Shown here in pieces: positions 33,590-42,005 of a DNA stretch of 64,000 nucleotides. The notes below the pieces were generated by a model, which did no database searches, was not told the DNA's origin, and worked only from the letters and a program-made list of their open reading frames with translations. The first letter of the stretch is position 1; each line of letters begins with the position of its first letter. The stretch is from Pseudonocardia oroxyli (GTDB lineage: Bacteria; Actinomycetota; Actinomycetes; Mycobacteriales; Pseudonocardiaceae). The DNA is taken from NCBI RefSeq assembly GCF_900102195.1, contig NZ_FNBE01000013.1, forward strand, positions 124,001-188,000. Reading direction: 5' to 3'. A program made the translations under genes and the position numbers.

Positions 33590-34768
33590 ATGGCCAGCAC
33601 GAAGGAATGGTTCGAGACGGTCGCCGAGGCCCAGCGGCGAGCGAAGAAGCGGCTGCCGCGGTCGGTCTACCTGGCGTTGGTCGCCGGGACCGAGAAGGGC
33701 CTGACGATCTCGGACAACGTCGCGGCCTTCGACGAGCTGGGATTCCGCCCCCGCATCGCCGACGCCCCCGCCGAGCGGGCCAAGGGCACCACGGTCATGG
33801 GCCAGGAGCTCTCGATGCCGGTGATCATCTCGCCGACCGGCGTGCAGGCCGTCTACCCGGAGGGCGAGGTGGCGGTCGCTCGCGCCGCGGCCGGGGCGGG
33901 CGTCGCCATGGGGCTGTCGAGCTTCGCCTCCCGCAGCATCGAGGACGTCGCCGCGGTCAACGACAAGACGTTCTTCCAGATGTACTGGGTCGGCTCCCGC
34001 GACCAGCTGCTCGCCCGCGCGGAGCGGGCCAAGGCCGCGGGCGCCAAGGGTCTGATCATGACTCTGGACTGGTCGTTCGACTCGGCGCGGGACTGGGACG
34101 CCCCGATGATCCCGGAGAAGGTGGACCTCAAGGCGGCCCTGCACTTCGCGCCCGAGGTGCTGCGCAAGCCGCGCTGGCTGTGGGACTTCGCCAAGAGCGG
34201 GAAGCTCCCCGACCTCACCACCCCGAACCTCGCGATCGGGGACGAGAAGCCGCCGACCTTCTTCGGCGCCTACTTCCAGTGGATGCAGACCCCGCCGGTG
34301 ACCTGGGAGGACGTCGCCTGGCTGCGGGAGCAGTGGGGCGGCCCGTTCGCCGTCAAGGGGATCATGCACCCGGACGACGCGCGCAGGGCCGTCGACGCCG
34401 GCGTCACCGCCGTCTCGGTGTCCAACCACGGCGGCAACAACCTCGACGGCACCCCCGCCTCGATCCGCGCCCTGCCCGCGATCGTCGACGCCGTGGGCGA
34501 CCAGATCGAGGTGCTGATGGACGGCGGCGTCCGCCGCGGGTCCGACGTGGTGAAGGCCCTCGCCCTGGGTGCCAAGGCCGTGCTGATCGGCCGCGCCTAC
34601 CTGTGGGGCATGGCGGCGGCGGGCCAGCACGGCGTGATGAACGTGCTCGAGGTCCTGCGCCAGGGCATCGACTCCACCCTGCTCGGCCTGGGCAAGTCCG
34701 GCATCGACGAGCTCTCCCGGGACGACCTCGTCATCCCCGAAGGCTTCGCCCTGAGCCCGAAGCCCTGA
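33590..34768 (+). CDS. mftD: MftD-like pre-mycofactocin synthase (FMN alpha-hydroxy-acid oxidase fold)
   Basis: 392 residues, ATG with GAAGGGG upstream. The FMN-dependent hydroxy-acid oxidase barrel is intact (SMPVIISPTGVQAVYP, GLSSFASRSIEDV, active-site SNHGGNNLDGTPA, LMDGGVRRGSDVVKALALGAKAVLIGRAYLWG). The N-terminus WFETVAEAQRRAKKRLPRS and the segment LIMTLDWSF resemble MftD, which oxidatively deaminates a Val-Tyr-derived lactam to make redox-active pre-mycofactocin, rather than lactate oxidases. No mftA, B, C, E or F lies beside it here. An alternative is a lactate-type hydroxy-acid oxidase. It ends at a family C palindrome. Confidence 0.75.
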   Translation: MASTKEWFETVAEAQRRAKKRLPRSVYLALVAGTEKGLTISDNVAAFDELGFRPRIADAPAERAKGTTVMGQELSMPVIISPTGVQAVYPEGEVAVARAAAGAGVAMGLSSFASRSIEDVAAVNDKTFFQMYWVGSRDQLLARAERAKAAGAKGLIMTLDWSFDSARDWDAPMIPEKVDLKAALHFAPEVLRKPRWLWDFAKSGKLPDLTTPNLAIGDEKPPTFFGAYFQWMQTPPVTWEDVAWLREQWGGPFAVKGIMHPDDARRAVDAGVTAVSVSNHGGNNLDGTPASIRALPAIVDAVGDQIEVLMDGGVRRGSDVVKALALGAKAVLIGRAYLWGMAAAGQHGVMNVLEVLRQGIDSTLLGLGKSGIDELSRDDLVIPEGFALSPKP

Positions 34769-34779
34769 CCCCCCCGCAG

Positions 34780-34833
34780 TGTGGAGCCACGACTGTCGTC
34801 TTCGGTGCCCGAAACGACAGTCGTGGCTCCACA
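34780..34833. repeat. Family C palindrome, copy 2
   Basis: A perfect 20-base stem (34780-34799 with 34814-34833) built on GTGGAGCCACGACTGTCG. The loop carries an inner TTCGG...CCGAA-type pairing like copy 1. It lies between the convergent mftD-like and histidine-kinase genes. Confidence 0.9.
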
Positions 34834-34838
34834 ACGGC

Positions 34839-36215
34839 TCAGGGTGGCGGGAGGTCGGCCGTGACCTGCATGCCCCCCTCGGGGGCGTGGGCGGCGGTGA
34901 TCCGCCCGCCCATCCGGGTGACCAGGCCGTGCACCAGGGCCAGGCCGACGCCACCCGCACCGACGGGCCGGTGCCCGCGGTAGCGCTCGTGCAGGGTGCC
35001 GCGCTCGAACACCACGGCGTAGTCCTCGGGGGCGAGCCCCGGCCCGCCGTCGCGGACCTCCAGCACCCCCGGCGCCCGCGCCGCGAGCACCAGCGGGCGG
35101 CCCGCGGGCGTGACGCGCAGGGCGTTCTCGGCGAGCCCGTCGAGCACCTGGCGGAGCCGGCGGGGGTCGGCGGCGACCGGGACCGGCCCACCGACCTCCA
35201 CCCTCAGCACCGCGCCCGTCGCCCGGCAGCGCTCGACCCACACCGGGGCCGCCTCGGTCACCAGCGCCGTGAGGTCCACGGGCATCGTGTCGATCCGGAA
35301 GTCGTCCGCCTCCAGCCGCGCCAGCTCCATCAGGTCGTCGACCAGCCGCTCCAGCCGCCGGGACTCCGCGAGGATCGTGCGCCCGGCCGTCGGGCCGTCG
35401 GCCACGCCGTCGACCAGGGACTCCGCGAACCCGCGCACGGCGGTCAGCGGGGTCCGCAGCTCGTGGCTGACCGACAGCAGGAACTCGCGCCTGCGGCCCT
35501 CGCTGCGCGCGAGCGCGTCGGCGAGGTCGTTCACCGCCGCGGCGACCTCGGCGACCTCGCTCGGCCCGCGGACCGGGACCCGGACGTCCCGCCTGCCGGT
35601 GCGCAGCGCGTGGGCGGCCCGCGCCGTCCGCCGCAGCGGCCGGGCCGCGAGCCCACCCACGACGAGCCCGACCACGATCGCCACGCCCGCGCCGGACAGC
35701 AGCGCGAAACCCAGGTTGCGCCGGATCATCCCGTTCGGCAGCGGCCCCGCGTCCGCGCTGCGGACCAGCGCGAACCCACCCCCCGGTGACGGGCGCGCCT
35801 CCACCACCCAGCCCCCGACGCTCGCGGACACCGGCGCCGTCACGGGCGAGCCGTCGACGCCCGCCCGGCGCAGCACCTCCCGGACCGCGGGGTCGGGGGT
35901 GCCGACGAACGCGGGCCGGTCCCCGCCCACCGCGACGACGGCCACCCCCTGCCCCCGCAGCACGGCCACCACCTGCCGCAGACCGGCCCACGGCCGCGCC
36001 GCCGCATCGGGGTCGGCGAGCTGGGCGGCGACCACGTCGGCCTGGTCGGCGAGCACCGCGCGGGTGACCTCCTCGGCGGTCCGCGAGATCAGCCGCAGCG
36101 ACACGAGCGCGGCGACCAGGACGGCGACCACCGCGACGAGCAGACAGCAGGCGGCGATCCGCCACGCCAACCCGGTCCGTGCCGCCCGCGCCGGGACGAC
36201 CGCGACCGTCGTCAC
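34839..36215 (-). CDS. Sensor histidine kinase (HisKA type)
   Basis: 458 residues, starting at GTG 36215, which overlaps the regulator stop (GTGA). Helix 1 (IAACCLLVAVVAVLVAALVSL), an extracytoplasmic sensor of about 130 residues and helix 2 (FALLSGAGVAIVVGLVVGGLA) lead to a HAMP region. The phosphoacceptor His is in LSVSHELRTPLTAVRGF. The ATPase domain has N (LDGLAENALRV), G1 (VRDGGPGLA) and a shortened G2 (GAGGVGLALVHGL). The signal is unknown. Confidence 0.88.
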   Translation of the reverse strand: MTTVAVVPARAARTGLAWRIAACCLLVAVVAVLVAALVSLRLISRTAEEVTRAVLADQADVVAAQLADPDAAARPWAGLRQVVAVLRGQGVAVVAVGGDRPAFVGTPDPAVREVLRRAGVDGSPVTAPVSASVGGWVVEARPSPGGGFALVRSADAGPLPNGMIRRNLGFALLSGAGVAIVVGLVVGGLAARPLRRTARAAHALRTGRRDVRVPVRGPSEVAEVAAAVNDLADALARSEGRRREFLLSVSHELRTPLTAVRGFAESLVDGVADGPTAGRTILAESRRLERLVDDLMELARLEADDFRIDTMPVDLTALVTEAAPVWVERCRATGAVLRVEVGGPVPVAADPRRLRQVLDGLAENALRVTPAGRPLVLAARAPGVLEVRDGGPGLAPEDYAVVFERGTLHERYRGHRPVGAGGVGLALVHGLVTRMGGRITAAHAPEGGMQVTADLPPP

Positions 36216-36895
36216 GGGGCGTCCGCCCCGTAGCCCACCCCGCGCACGGTGCGGATCGGGCTGCCGGGGCCGAGCTTGCCGCGCAGCTGGGCCACGTGCA
36301 CGTCCACCGTGCGGGTGCCGGGGCCCGTCGTGTATCCCCAGACCGCGCCCAGCAGCTGCGCCCGCGAGAAGACCCGGCCGGGGCGGCGCAGCAGGTGGGC
36401 GAGCAGGTCGAACTCGGTCGAGGTCAACGCCACCTCGACGCCCCCGACGGTGACCCTGCGGCGGTCCACGTTCATCGTGACGCCGCCGAGCTCGAGGACC
36501 TCCTCGTCCGTCGTGGGGCGGGCGGCGGCGCGCCGCAGCACCGTCCGGACCCGGGCGACGAGCTCGCGGGGGCTGAAGGGTTTGGTGACGTAGTCGTCGC
36601 CGCCCATCTCCAGGCCCACGATGCGGTCGACCTCGTCGTCCCGGGCCGTCACGAACAGCACCGGGGTCCAGTCGTCCTCGGCCCGCAGCCGCCTGCAGAC
36701 CTCGATGCCGTCGAGCCCGGGGAGCCCGACGTCGAGGACCACCGCCGCAGGCCGCAGCCGGCGCACCGCGGCGAGACCACCCTCCCCGGTCTCCTCGACG
36801 TGCACGCCGTACCCGTCCCGACGCAGGTAGAGGCGGACGAGGTCCGCGATGGCGCGGTCCTCCTCGACGACGAGCACGAGGCCCCGGTCGGTCAT
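36212..36895 (-). CDS. OmpR/PhoB-family response regulator
   Basis: 227 residues. Receiver with Asp in AVVLDVGLPGLDG and Lys in YVTKPFSPREL; winged helix with TSTEFDLLAHLLRRPGRVFSRAQLLGAVWG and a C-terminal VHVAQLRGKLG...IRTVRGVGY. It is the partner of the kinase encoded immediately downstream and overlapping by 4 bases. The two small exported proteins upstream on the same strand probably belong to the same operon or regulon. Confidence 0.9.
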   Translation of the reverse strand: MTDRGLVLVVEEDRAIADLVRLYLRRDGYGVHVEETGEGGLAAVRRLRPAAVVLDVGLPGLDGIEVCRRLRAEDDWTPVLFVTARDDEVDRIVGLEMGGDDYVTKPFSPRELVARVRTVLRRAAARPTTDEEVLELGGVTMNVDRRRVTVGGVEVALTSTEFDLLAHLLRRPGRVFSRAQLLGAVWGYTTGPGTRTVDVHVAQLRGKLGPGSPIRTVRGVGYGADAP

Positions 36896-36916
36896 GGCCC
36901 GATCGTGCCGGCGACC

Positions 36917-37123
36917 TCAGCCCCCTTGTTCGTCGAGGTCGAGGTCGTGCTCCACGGCGTCGAGCTCGGACTCGATCCGGGAGAGCCGGGCGTCCGCGCT
37001 CTCCGGCGTGTCGGCGCCTGCGGTCGCGGCCGGTGGCGGCGGTGGGGTCGACGTCGACCCGGTGCTGCACCCCGCGAGCAGCAGCGTGCCGACCACACCG
37101 AGCAGGAGCGCACCCCGTCTCAC
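36917..37123 (-). CDS. Small lipoprotein
   Basis: 68 residues, GTG start. A lipoprotein signal (RRGALLLGVVGTLLLAGC) ends in a lipobox cysteine at residue 19. It is followed by a Pro/Thr-rich spacer and a short acidic amphipathic helix (SADARLSRIESELDAVEHDLDLDE). Its start overlaps the stop of the upstream exported protein (GTGA), and it ends 21 bases before the response-regulator start. It could be an accessory sensor or envelope-stress marker for the two-component system; no family is recognised. Confidence 0.75.
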   Translation of the reverse strand: MRRGALLLGVVGTLLLAGCSTGSTSTPPPPPAATAGADTPESADARLSRIESELDAVEHDLDLDEQGG

Positions 37124-37506
37124 TTCCCGCAGTCCCGCGTCTGGATGTCCGTCAGCTGGTGCTGCAGGTTCTGCAGGTCCTGCAACCGCTGCGGGCGGTC
37201 CTGCACGCGGGCGTCGAGCAGGTCGGCGAGTGCGGTGCGCCCGGCGGCGCGCGCCTTGGCGGCCCGGGCCTGCAGAGCGGCGGTGGACCCCTTGGTGGAG
37301 GCGTCGCCGTCGATCCGCGCGATGAGCTTGCCGACGCGGTCGAGGGCCTTCGGGATCCGCTGGGTGCAGACGGCGCCCGACCCGGACGACGGGGCCGCGG
37401 ACGAGGTGGTCGGCGGCGCCGTCGACCCGCCGTCGGCCAGGGCGATGCCCGAACCCGCAGCCAGGCCGGCGACCAGGACGCCACTCACGATCAGTGTTCG
37501 CTTCAT
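37120..37506 (-). CDS. Small secreted helical protein
   Basis: 128 residues. A signal peptide (MKRTLIVSGVLVAGLAAGSGIALA) with a clear A-x-A-type cleavage region is followed by a Ser/Pro/Thr spacer and a helical domain. The C-terminal helix has leucine/glutamine repeats (RLQDLQNLQHQLTDIQ), consistent with a coiled coil. Two cysteines (in VCTQRIP and RDCGK) could form a disulfide. It heads the run of overlapping genes that leads into the response regulator and kinase. Function unknown; an exported ligand or sensor partner is possible. Confidence 0.72.
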   Translation of the reverse strand: MKRTLIVSGVLVAGLAAGSGIALADGGSTAPPTTSSAAPSSGSGAVCTQRIPKALDRVGKLIARIDGDASTKGSTAALQARAAKARAAGRTALADLLDARVQDRPQRLQDLQNLQHQLTDIQTRDCGK

Positions 37507-37583
37507 GCGGACCACGATCGTGCCCGCGGGTGCACCCTCGGTGCGGGGAGTGTTCGAGTCAGGTAAGCGCCCTCCCCACTGCC

Positions 37584-38459
37584 TCAGGTGAGCGCCAACC
37601 CCCGCGCCGCCAGGACCCGGCGCTCGAGGGGGCGGAACACCAGCAGCTCGATGCCGATGCCGACGACGAGGATCAGCAGCACCGCGGAGAACACCCCCGC
37701 GATGTCGTTGAAGTCGCTGCCCTGCTTCAGGTACGCGCCGAGCCCCAGGCCGAGCGCCGGGCCCGCGGCGATGATCTCCGCGGCCATCAGCGAGCGCCAG
37801 GCGAAGGCCCAGCCCTGCTTGCAGCCCGCCAGGTACCCGGGCAGGGCGGCGGGCAGCAGCACGTGCCGGGCCGCGGCGAGCCCACGCGCGCCGAGCACCC
37901 GCCCGGCCCGCGGCAGGATCGGCGGGATCTGGTCGATGCCCGCGACCAGGCCGTTCGCGATGGACGGCACGGAGCCCAGCAGCACCACGAAGTAGATCGT
38001 GGCGTCCGTCAGCCCGAACCACAGCACCGCGGCGGGCACCCACGCGACCGACGGCAGGCTCTGCAGCCCGGACAGCAGCGGCCCGATCGCCGAGCGCACC
38101 ACGGGCACCTTCGCCACCAGCAGCCCCAGCGGGGTGGCGATGACCAGCGCGATCAGGAAGCCGAGGAAGGCCCGGCTGATGGAGGTCCACAGGATCGACC
38201 AGATGCTGCCGTCCGCCACGATCTGCAGGAACGAGTCCCACACGGCGGCGGGCGAGGGCAGCTGGTACTCCGGCAGGACCGCCGTCGACCAGACGATCTG
38301 CCAGACGACGACGATCAGCACCAGCGCGACGACCGGCGGCAGGACCGAGCTGCTCAGCCGCCGCCACCAGGACGTGCGGCGGACGGTGGGGGTGTCCAGT
38401 GCGTCGAGGCCGGCGAGGGTGTCCCGGTCGGTGTCGCGCTGGTCGAGCTCAGGCGGCAT
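37584..38459 (-). CDS. ABC transporter permease, SsuC/TauC-like
   Basis: 291 residues with six helices and the BPD_transp_1 EAA loop (AARHVLLPAALPGYLAGCKQGWAFAWRSLMAAEII). This matches the nitrate/sulfonate/taurine importer permeases. It overlaps the ATPase gene by 11 bases and is the last gene of the binding protein-ATPase-permease operon. Sulfonate, taurine, nitrate or thiamine-precursor import are all possible; the sulfone genes elsewhere in the window make an organosulfur substrate attractive, but that is inference. Confidence 0.88.
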   Translation of the reverse strand: MPPELDQRDTDRDTLAGLDALDTPTVRRTSWWRRLSSSVLPPVVALVLIVVVWQIVWSTAVLPEYQLPSPAAVWDSFLQIVADGSIWSILWTSISRAFLGFLIALVIATPLGLLVAKVPVVRSAIGPLLSGLQSLPSVAWVPAAVLWFGLTDATIYFVVLLGSVPSIANGLVAGIDQIPPILPRAGRVLGARGLAAARHVLLPAALPGYLAGCKQGWAFAWRSLMAAEIIAAGPALGLGLGAYLKQGSDFNDIAGVFSAVLLILVVGIGIELLVFRPLERRVLAARGLALT

Positions 38460-39228
38460 GGCTCGTGATCACCTGTCGCAGCCGGCCCGTGATCTCCTCG
38501 TGCAGGACCTTCTCGTCCCCGTCGACCTGCCACTCGCGCACCACGGTGCCCGGGCGGGAGGACAGCAACACCACGCGCTGGGCCAGCCGGACGGCCTCCC
38601 GCACGTCGTGGGTCACGAAGACGATCGTGGTCCCGGTGGCCTCCCAGACGCGCAGCAGCTCACCCTGCAGCGCGTCCCGGGTGATGGCGTCCAGCGCGGC
38701 GAACGGCTCGTCCATCAGCAGCAGGCCCGGCCCCTGCTGGCCGCGCGCGGTGGCCGCGGCCAGCGCGCGAGCGAGCGAGACCCGCTGGCGCATGCCGCCG
38801 GACAGCTCGTGCGGACGCTTGTCGCCCACCCCGTCGAGCCGGACGAGGGCGAGCAGCTCGGCGGCCCGCTCGCGGCGAGCGGCCTTGCCGAGGCCCGCGA
38901 GCTGCAGGGCCAGCTCGACGTTGCGCGCGGCGGTCAGCCACGGCATCAACGCCGCCTCCTGGAACATGAACGACGGCCGGGCGGCGCGCACCGAGAGGGT
39001 GCCCGTCGTCGCCTCGTCCAGCCCGGCGATCAGGTTGAGCAGGGTGGACTTGCCGCAGCCCGAGGCGCCGAGCAGGCACACGAACTCGCCCTCGGCCACG
39101 CGCAGGTCGATGTCGCGCAGCGCGGTCACCGCGGACCCGCCCGTCCCGAACGTCTTGCCGACACCGGACAACTCCACCGCAGTGCTCACGGTCTCGCGCT
39201 GCTCCATCTGCACCGTCACGTGGGTCAC
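38449..39228 (-). CDS. ABC transporter ATPase, SsuB/TauB-like
   Basis: 259 residues from the GTG at 39228 that overlaps the upstream stop (GTGA); an ATG at 39207 is an alternative. Walker A LLGASGCGKSTLLN, Q-loop FMFQEAALMPW, signature LSGGMRQRVSLARAL, Walker B GLLLMDEPFAALD and H-loop FVTHDVREAV are intact. The protein lies between its binding protein and permease genes, and is a complete energy-coupling subunit for an importer. Confidence 0.9.
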   Translation of the reverse strand: MTHVTVQMEQRETVSTAVELSGVGKTFGTGGSAVTALRDIDLRVAEGEFVCLLGASGCGKSTLLNLIAGLDEATTGTLSVRAARPSFMFQEAALMPWLTAARNVELALQLAGLGKAARRERAAELLALVRLDGVGDKRPHELSGGMRQRVSLARALAAATARGQQGPGLLLMDEPFAALDAITRDALQGELLRVWEATGTTIVFVTHDVREAVRLAQRVVLLSSRPGTVVREWQVDGDEKVLHEEITGRLRQVITSHAA

Positions 39229-40316
39229 CCCTGCTTGTCGAGGCCCGCGGCGTTCACCGCGGGCTTGCCGTCCGCCTGGCGGACCGAGTTGAGCGCGGTC
39301 AGCTCGAACAGGCCGTGGACGTCCGTCTCCGTGGGGGTGGCCCCGGCGGTGACGCTGTCCTTGGCGAGCTGCGGGAAGGTCGAGGCGAGCGGGTCGCTGT
39401 CGAAGCTCAGCTCGGTGAACGCCCGGTCCAGCACGGCGGGGGCGAGCGCCGAGTTCGTGATCGCCTTGATCGAGTCGTTGGTGATCGTCTTCGCCTGGTC
39501 GGGGCTCGTCGTGGCGAAGTCGATCGACCGCTGCAGCCCCTTGACCAGCGCCTCGACCGTCTGCGGGTGCTCCTGCAGGAACTGCGTGCGCACGATCAGC
39601 ACCGTGGTCGGGAACCTGCCGTCCGGCCACAGGCTCTTCTCGTCCACCAGGACCTTCGCCCCGGCGTCGACCAGCCGCGAGCTCCACGGCTCGGGCAGCC
39701 ACCCGCCCGCGACCTGGCCCTGCTTGAACAGGTCCAGCGTGCGCGGGTTGTCGATGTTCTGGACGGTGACCTTGTCCGGGCCCTCACCGATCTGCAGGTT
39801 CTGCTCGCCGAGCCACTTCTTCAGCGCGACGTCCTGGGTGTTGCCCAGCTGCGGCGTCGCGATGATCTTGCCCTTGAGCTGCTCCGGCGAGGTGATGTCC
39901 GGGCTGGTGACGAGCTGGGCGCCGGCCTGGGTGGACCCCGAGATCAGCCGGATCGCCTCGCCGTTGGACTTGGCGAAGGCGTTGATGGCGGGGCTGGTGC
40001 CGATGAACCCGGCGTCGAGCGAGCCGCCGAGCAGGGCGTTCACCTCGTCCGGTCCGGCGTTGAAGGTCTGGGTGGTCAGCGTGGTGTCGCTGCCCAGCTC
40101 CTCGGCGTAGAAGTTCTGCGCCACGCCGATCAGCGCGGGGGCGTGGGTGATGTTCGGGAAGTATCCGAGGCGCAGCTCGGCCGCGGGGGTGGTGTTCTGC
40201 GCCGGGGTGGAGGAGGCGGGGGTCTCCGCGGCGCGGGAGCAACCGGCGGCGAGGCCGACGGCCGCGAGGGCGGCGGCGCCGACCGTGACGAGGCGGCGCA
40301 GGGCGGGGGCGTGCAT
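39225..40316 (-). CDS. ABC transporter substrate-binding lipoprotein, SsuA/NMT1-like
   Basis: 363 residues. A lipoprotein signal peptide ends LAAVGLAAGC (lipobox). The mature part has the SsuA/NMT1 pattern: LRLGYFPNITHAPALIGVAQNFY, then VNALLGGSLDAGFIGTSPAINAF, KGKIIATPQLGNTQDVALKKWL and QVAGGWLPEPWSSRLV. It binds the substrate outside the membrane for the adjacent ATPase and permease. The ligand class (aliphatic sulfonates, taurine, nitrate) cannot be told from sequence alone. Confidence 0.85.
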   Translation of the reverse strand: MHAPALRRLVTVGAAALAAVGLAAGCSRAAETPASSTPAQNTTPAAELRLGYFPNITHAPALIGVAQNFYAEELGSDTTLTTQTFNAGPDEVNALLGGSLDAGFIGTSPAINAFAKSNGEAIRLISGSTQAGAQLVTSPDITSPEQLKGKIIATPQLGNTQDVALKKWLGEQNLQIGEGPDKVTVQNIDNPRTLDLFKQGQVAGGWLPEPWSSRLVDAGAKVLVDEKSLWPDGRFPTTVLIVRTQFLQEHPQTVEALVKGLQRSIDFATTSPDQAKTITNDSIKAITNSALAPAVLDRAFTELSFDSDPLASTFPQLAKDSVTAGATPTETDVHGLFELTALNSVRQADGKPAVNAAGLDKQG

Positions 40317-40418
40317 GGCGGGGTTCGGGATCCTTCCGGGGGACGCGCGGGCACCCCGGATCGCCGGGGTCCCGGCGGAGGTCGACGCACGGGTGCTGGG
40401 CAGGGGAGACGCGGCTCC

Positions 40419-40529
40419 CTACCGACACCCCTCGTCGAACGCGTGGCTCCGGCGCGACGGCCAGAACCGCTCCAGATCGAAGGACCGCAGGGTGCGCACA
40501 CGAAGGGTGCGCGGCGCGGTCGTCGTCAT
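40419..40529 (-). CDS. Small ORF upstream of the Ssu-like operon, possible leader
   Basis: 36 residues, ATG start, Arg/Leu-rich (RTLRVRTLRSFDLERFW) and ending Gly-Cys-Arg-stop, as many leader peptides end in Cys-Arg. It lies 102 bases before the binding-protein start, where an attenuator would be expected. It lacks the R-R-x-x-D-H core and no good ribosome site is visible, so it may be a chance frame. Confidence 0.3.
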   Translation of the reverse strand: MTTTAPRTLRVRTLRSFDLERFWPSRRSHAFDEGCR

Positions 40530-40656
40530 ACCCCAATGGTGGACGCCCGTGGTGGACCGGACAAGCCGACGTCCGCGTACCGAGAGCGGGCCCGTAATGA
40601 CCGGACATCTCGACGCGGGTTTCCTGGCGTTTCGCCCGGTTCCGGGCGCGGTGGTG

Positions 40657-41370
40657 TCCGGTCAGGTGCGCAGGGTCCAGCCAGCGCCGGTAGGTGGGCA
40701 GGTCGTTCGCGAGGGCGAACGCCGCGCCGATCTCCGCGCGGGCGCCGTCCGGGTCGCCGGTCAGGGCGAACACGACCCCCGCGACGACCGCGGCGTCGTC
40801 CCCGACCGTGGGACGGATCTCCTCGGCGACCGCCCGCGGGGTGGTCCACGTGGTGAGCACGCCGTCCGCCCGGTCGCGCGCCAGCCGCAGCATCCGGGGT
40901 CCGTGCGCGGCGAGCAGCACCGGCGGCGCGGACACCCCCGGCGCGACGACGCCGCCGCGCCCGGTCAGCACCCGACCATCCAGGTCGGCCGCGGCGCCGG
41001 CCAATGCGGGCCGCAGGATCTCCAGGTACTCCTCGGTGTGGGTGCCCGGCCGGTCGAACGCCGGCCCGTACCGGTCCTCGACCGCCGGGCCGTGGCTCGG
41101 CCCGATCCCGAGGGTCAACCGCCCGCCCGTCGCCGCCTGCGTGGTGAGGGCCTGGGCGGCGAGCGCGAGCGGGTGCCGCGGGTAGGTGGTGGTCACGGCC
41201 GTGCCGAGGCCGATCCCGCGATCGCCCGCGGCGGCGAACACGGTGAGGGCGTCCCAGCCGGCGCGCTCGCCGATCCAGGCCGTGTCGTAGCCGGCCGCGG
41301 CCGCCTTCTCGATGTCGGCGACCACCTCCGGGAAGGGGCGGTGTTCGTCGATCCACAGTCCGATGCGCAT
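40657..41370 (-). pseudogene. F420-dependent LLM oxidoreductase, C-terminally truncated
   Basis: From the ATG at 41370, about 238 residues match F420-dependent luciferase-like oxidoreductases: [66 protein letters not shown] and LPTYRRWLD. After about 40657 the family sequence stops abruptly, and the frame runs on as Arg/Pro/His-rich noise across the upstream region of the Ssu operon with no stop until about 39784. The last part of the usual domain is missing, so a deletion or rearrangement joined it to unrelated DNA. It is probably non-functional. Confidence 0.7.
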
Positions 41371-41440
41371 GTCCCCAGCCCACTCGCGGCCGCCGCGCCG
41401 AGCAACGAGCACCTACCCTGTGCAGCGATCACGATCGGTG

Positions 41441-41997
41441 ATGGAGGTGCCCGTGGAGGTCCGGCAGCTGCGCTACTTCGTCGCGGTCGCGGAGGAGCTG
41501 CACTTCGGTCGCGCGGCCGAGCGGCTGGGCATCGTGCAGCCCGCGGTCAGCCAGCAGATCGGGCGCCTCGAACGCGAGCGGGTCCGCGGCGAGGTCCCGG
41601 GGACGCGGTCGGTGCGGCTGTGGGAGGAGCCGTTGCGGGTGATGCTGCCCCGCGCCCACCCGGCGGCGGGCGGCCCGGTCGCGGTCCGCGAGCTGAAGGA
41701 CCTGCGGCTGCGGCTGCCCGCCGACCCGGCCCTCGAGGCCGCGGTGCTCGGCCGCTGCGCCGAGGAGGACTGGACCCCGAACGCGGGCGAGAGGTCCGGT
41801 CGGTCGAGGACACCGCGGTGGAGATCGCGGCGGGCGACCGGGACTGGACGGTCGTCTACGGCGAGCAGGCCGGGCTGGCCTCCTGCGGCGCCATGCTGCA
41901 GCCCTTCGACCCGCCGCTCACGGTCCCCGGGCTGCTCCTGCTCCCCGCCGACGGCGCCCGGGAGTGCGCCGACGCGCTGGCCGCGGCCTTCTCCTGA
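41441..41997 (+). pseudogene. LysR-family regulator remnant, internal deletion and frameshift
   Basis: The N-terminal helix-turn-helix is clear ([40 protein letters not shown]). The sequence then jumps directly to the late effector domain ([20 protein letters not shown]), so roughly 100 codons are missing. Near 41790 the reading frame shifts; the remaining C-terminus ([24 protein letters not shown]...) continues in another frame to a stop at 41997. It is divergent from the truncated LLM gene, its probable former target. Confidence 0.8.
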
Positions 41998-42005
41998 CGC
42001 CGGGT

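Noticed and set aside
40317..40450. Frame containing HPCVDLRRDPGDPGCPR upstream of the Ssu-like binding protein, considered as a sulfur leader
   Set aside because: It has a C-V-D-L segment, but no nearby stop and no ribosome site; it runs on through the binding-protein gene in another frame.
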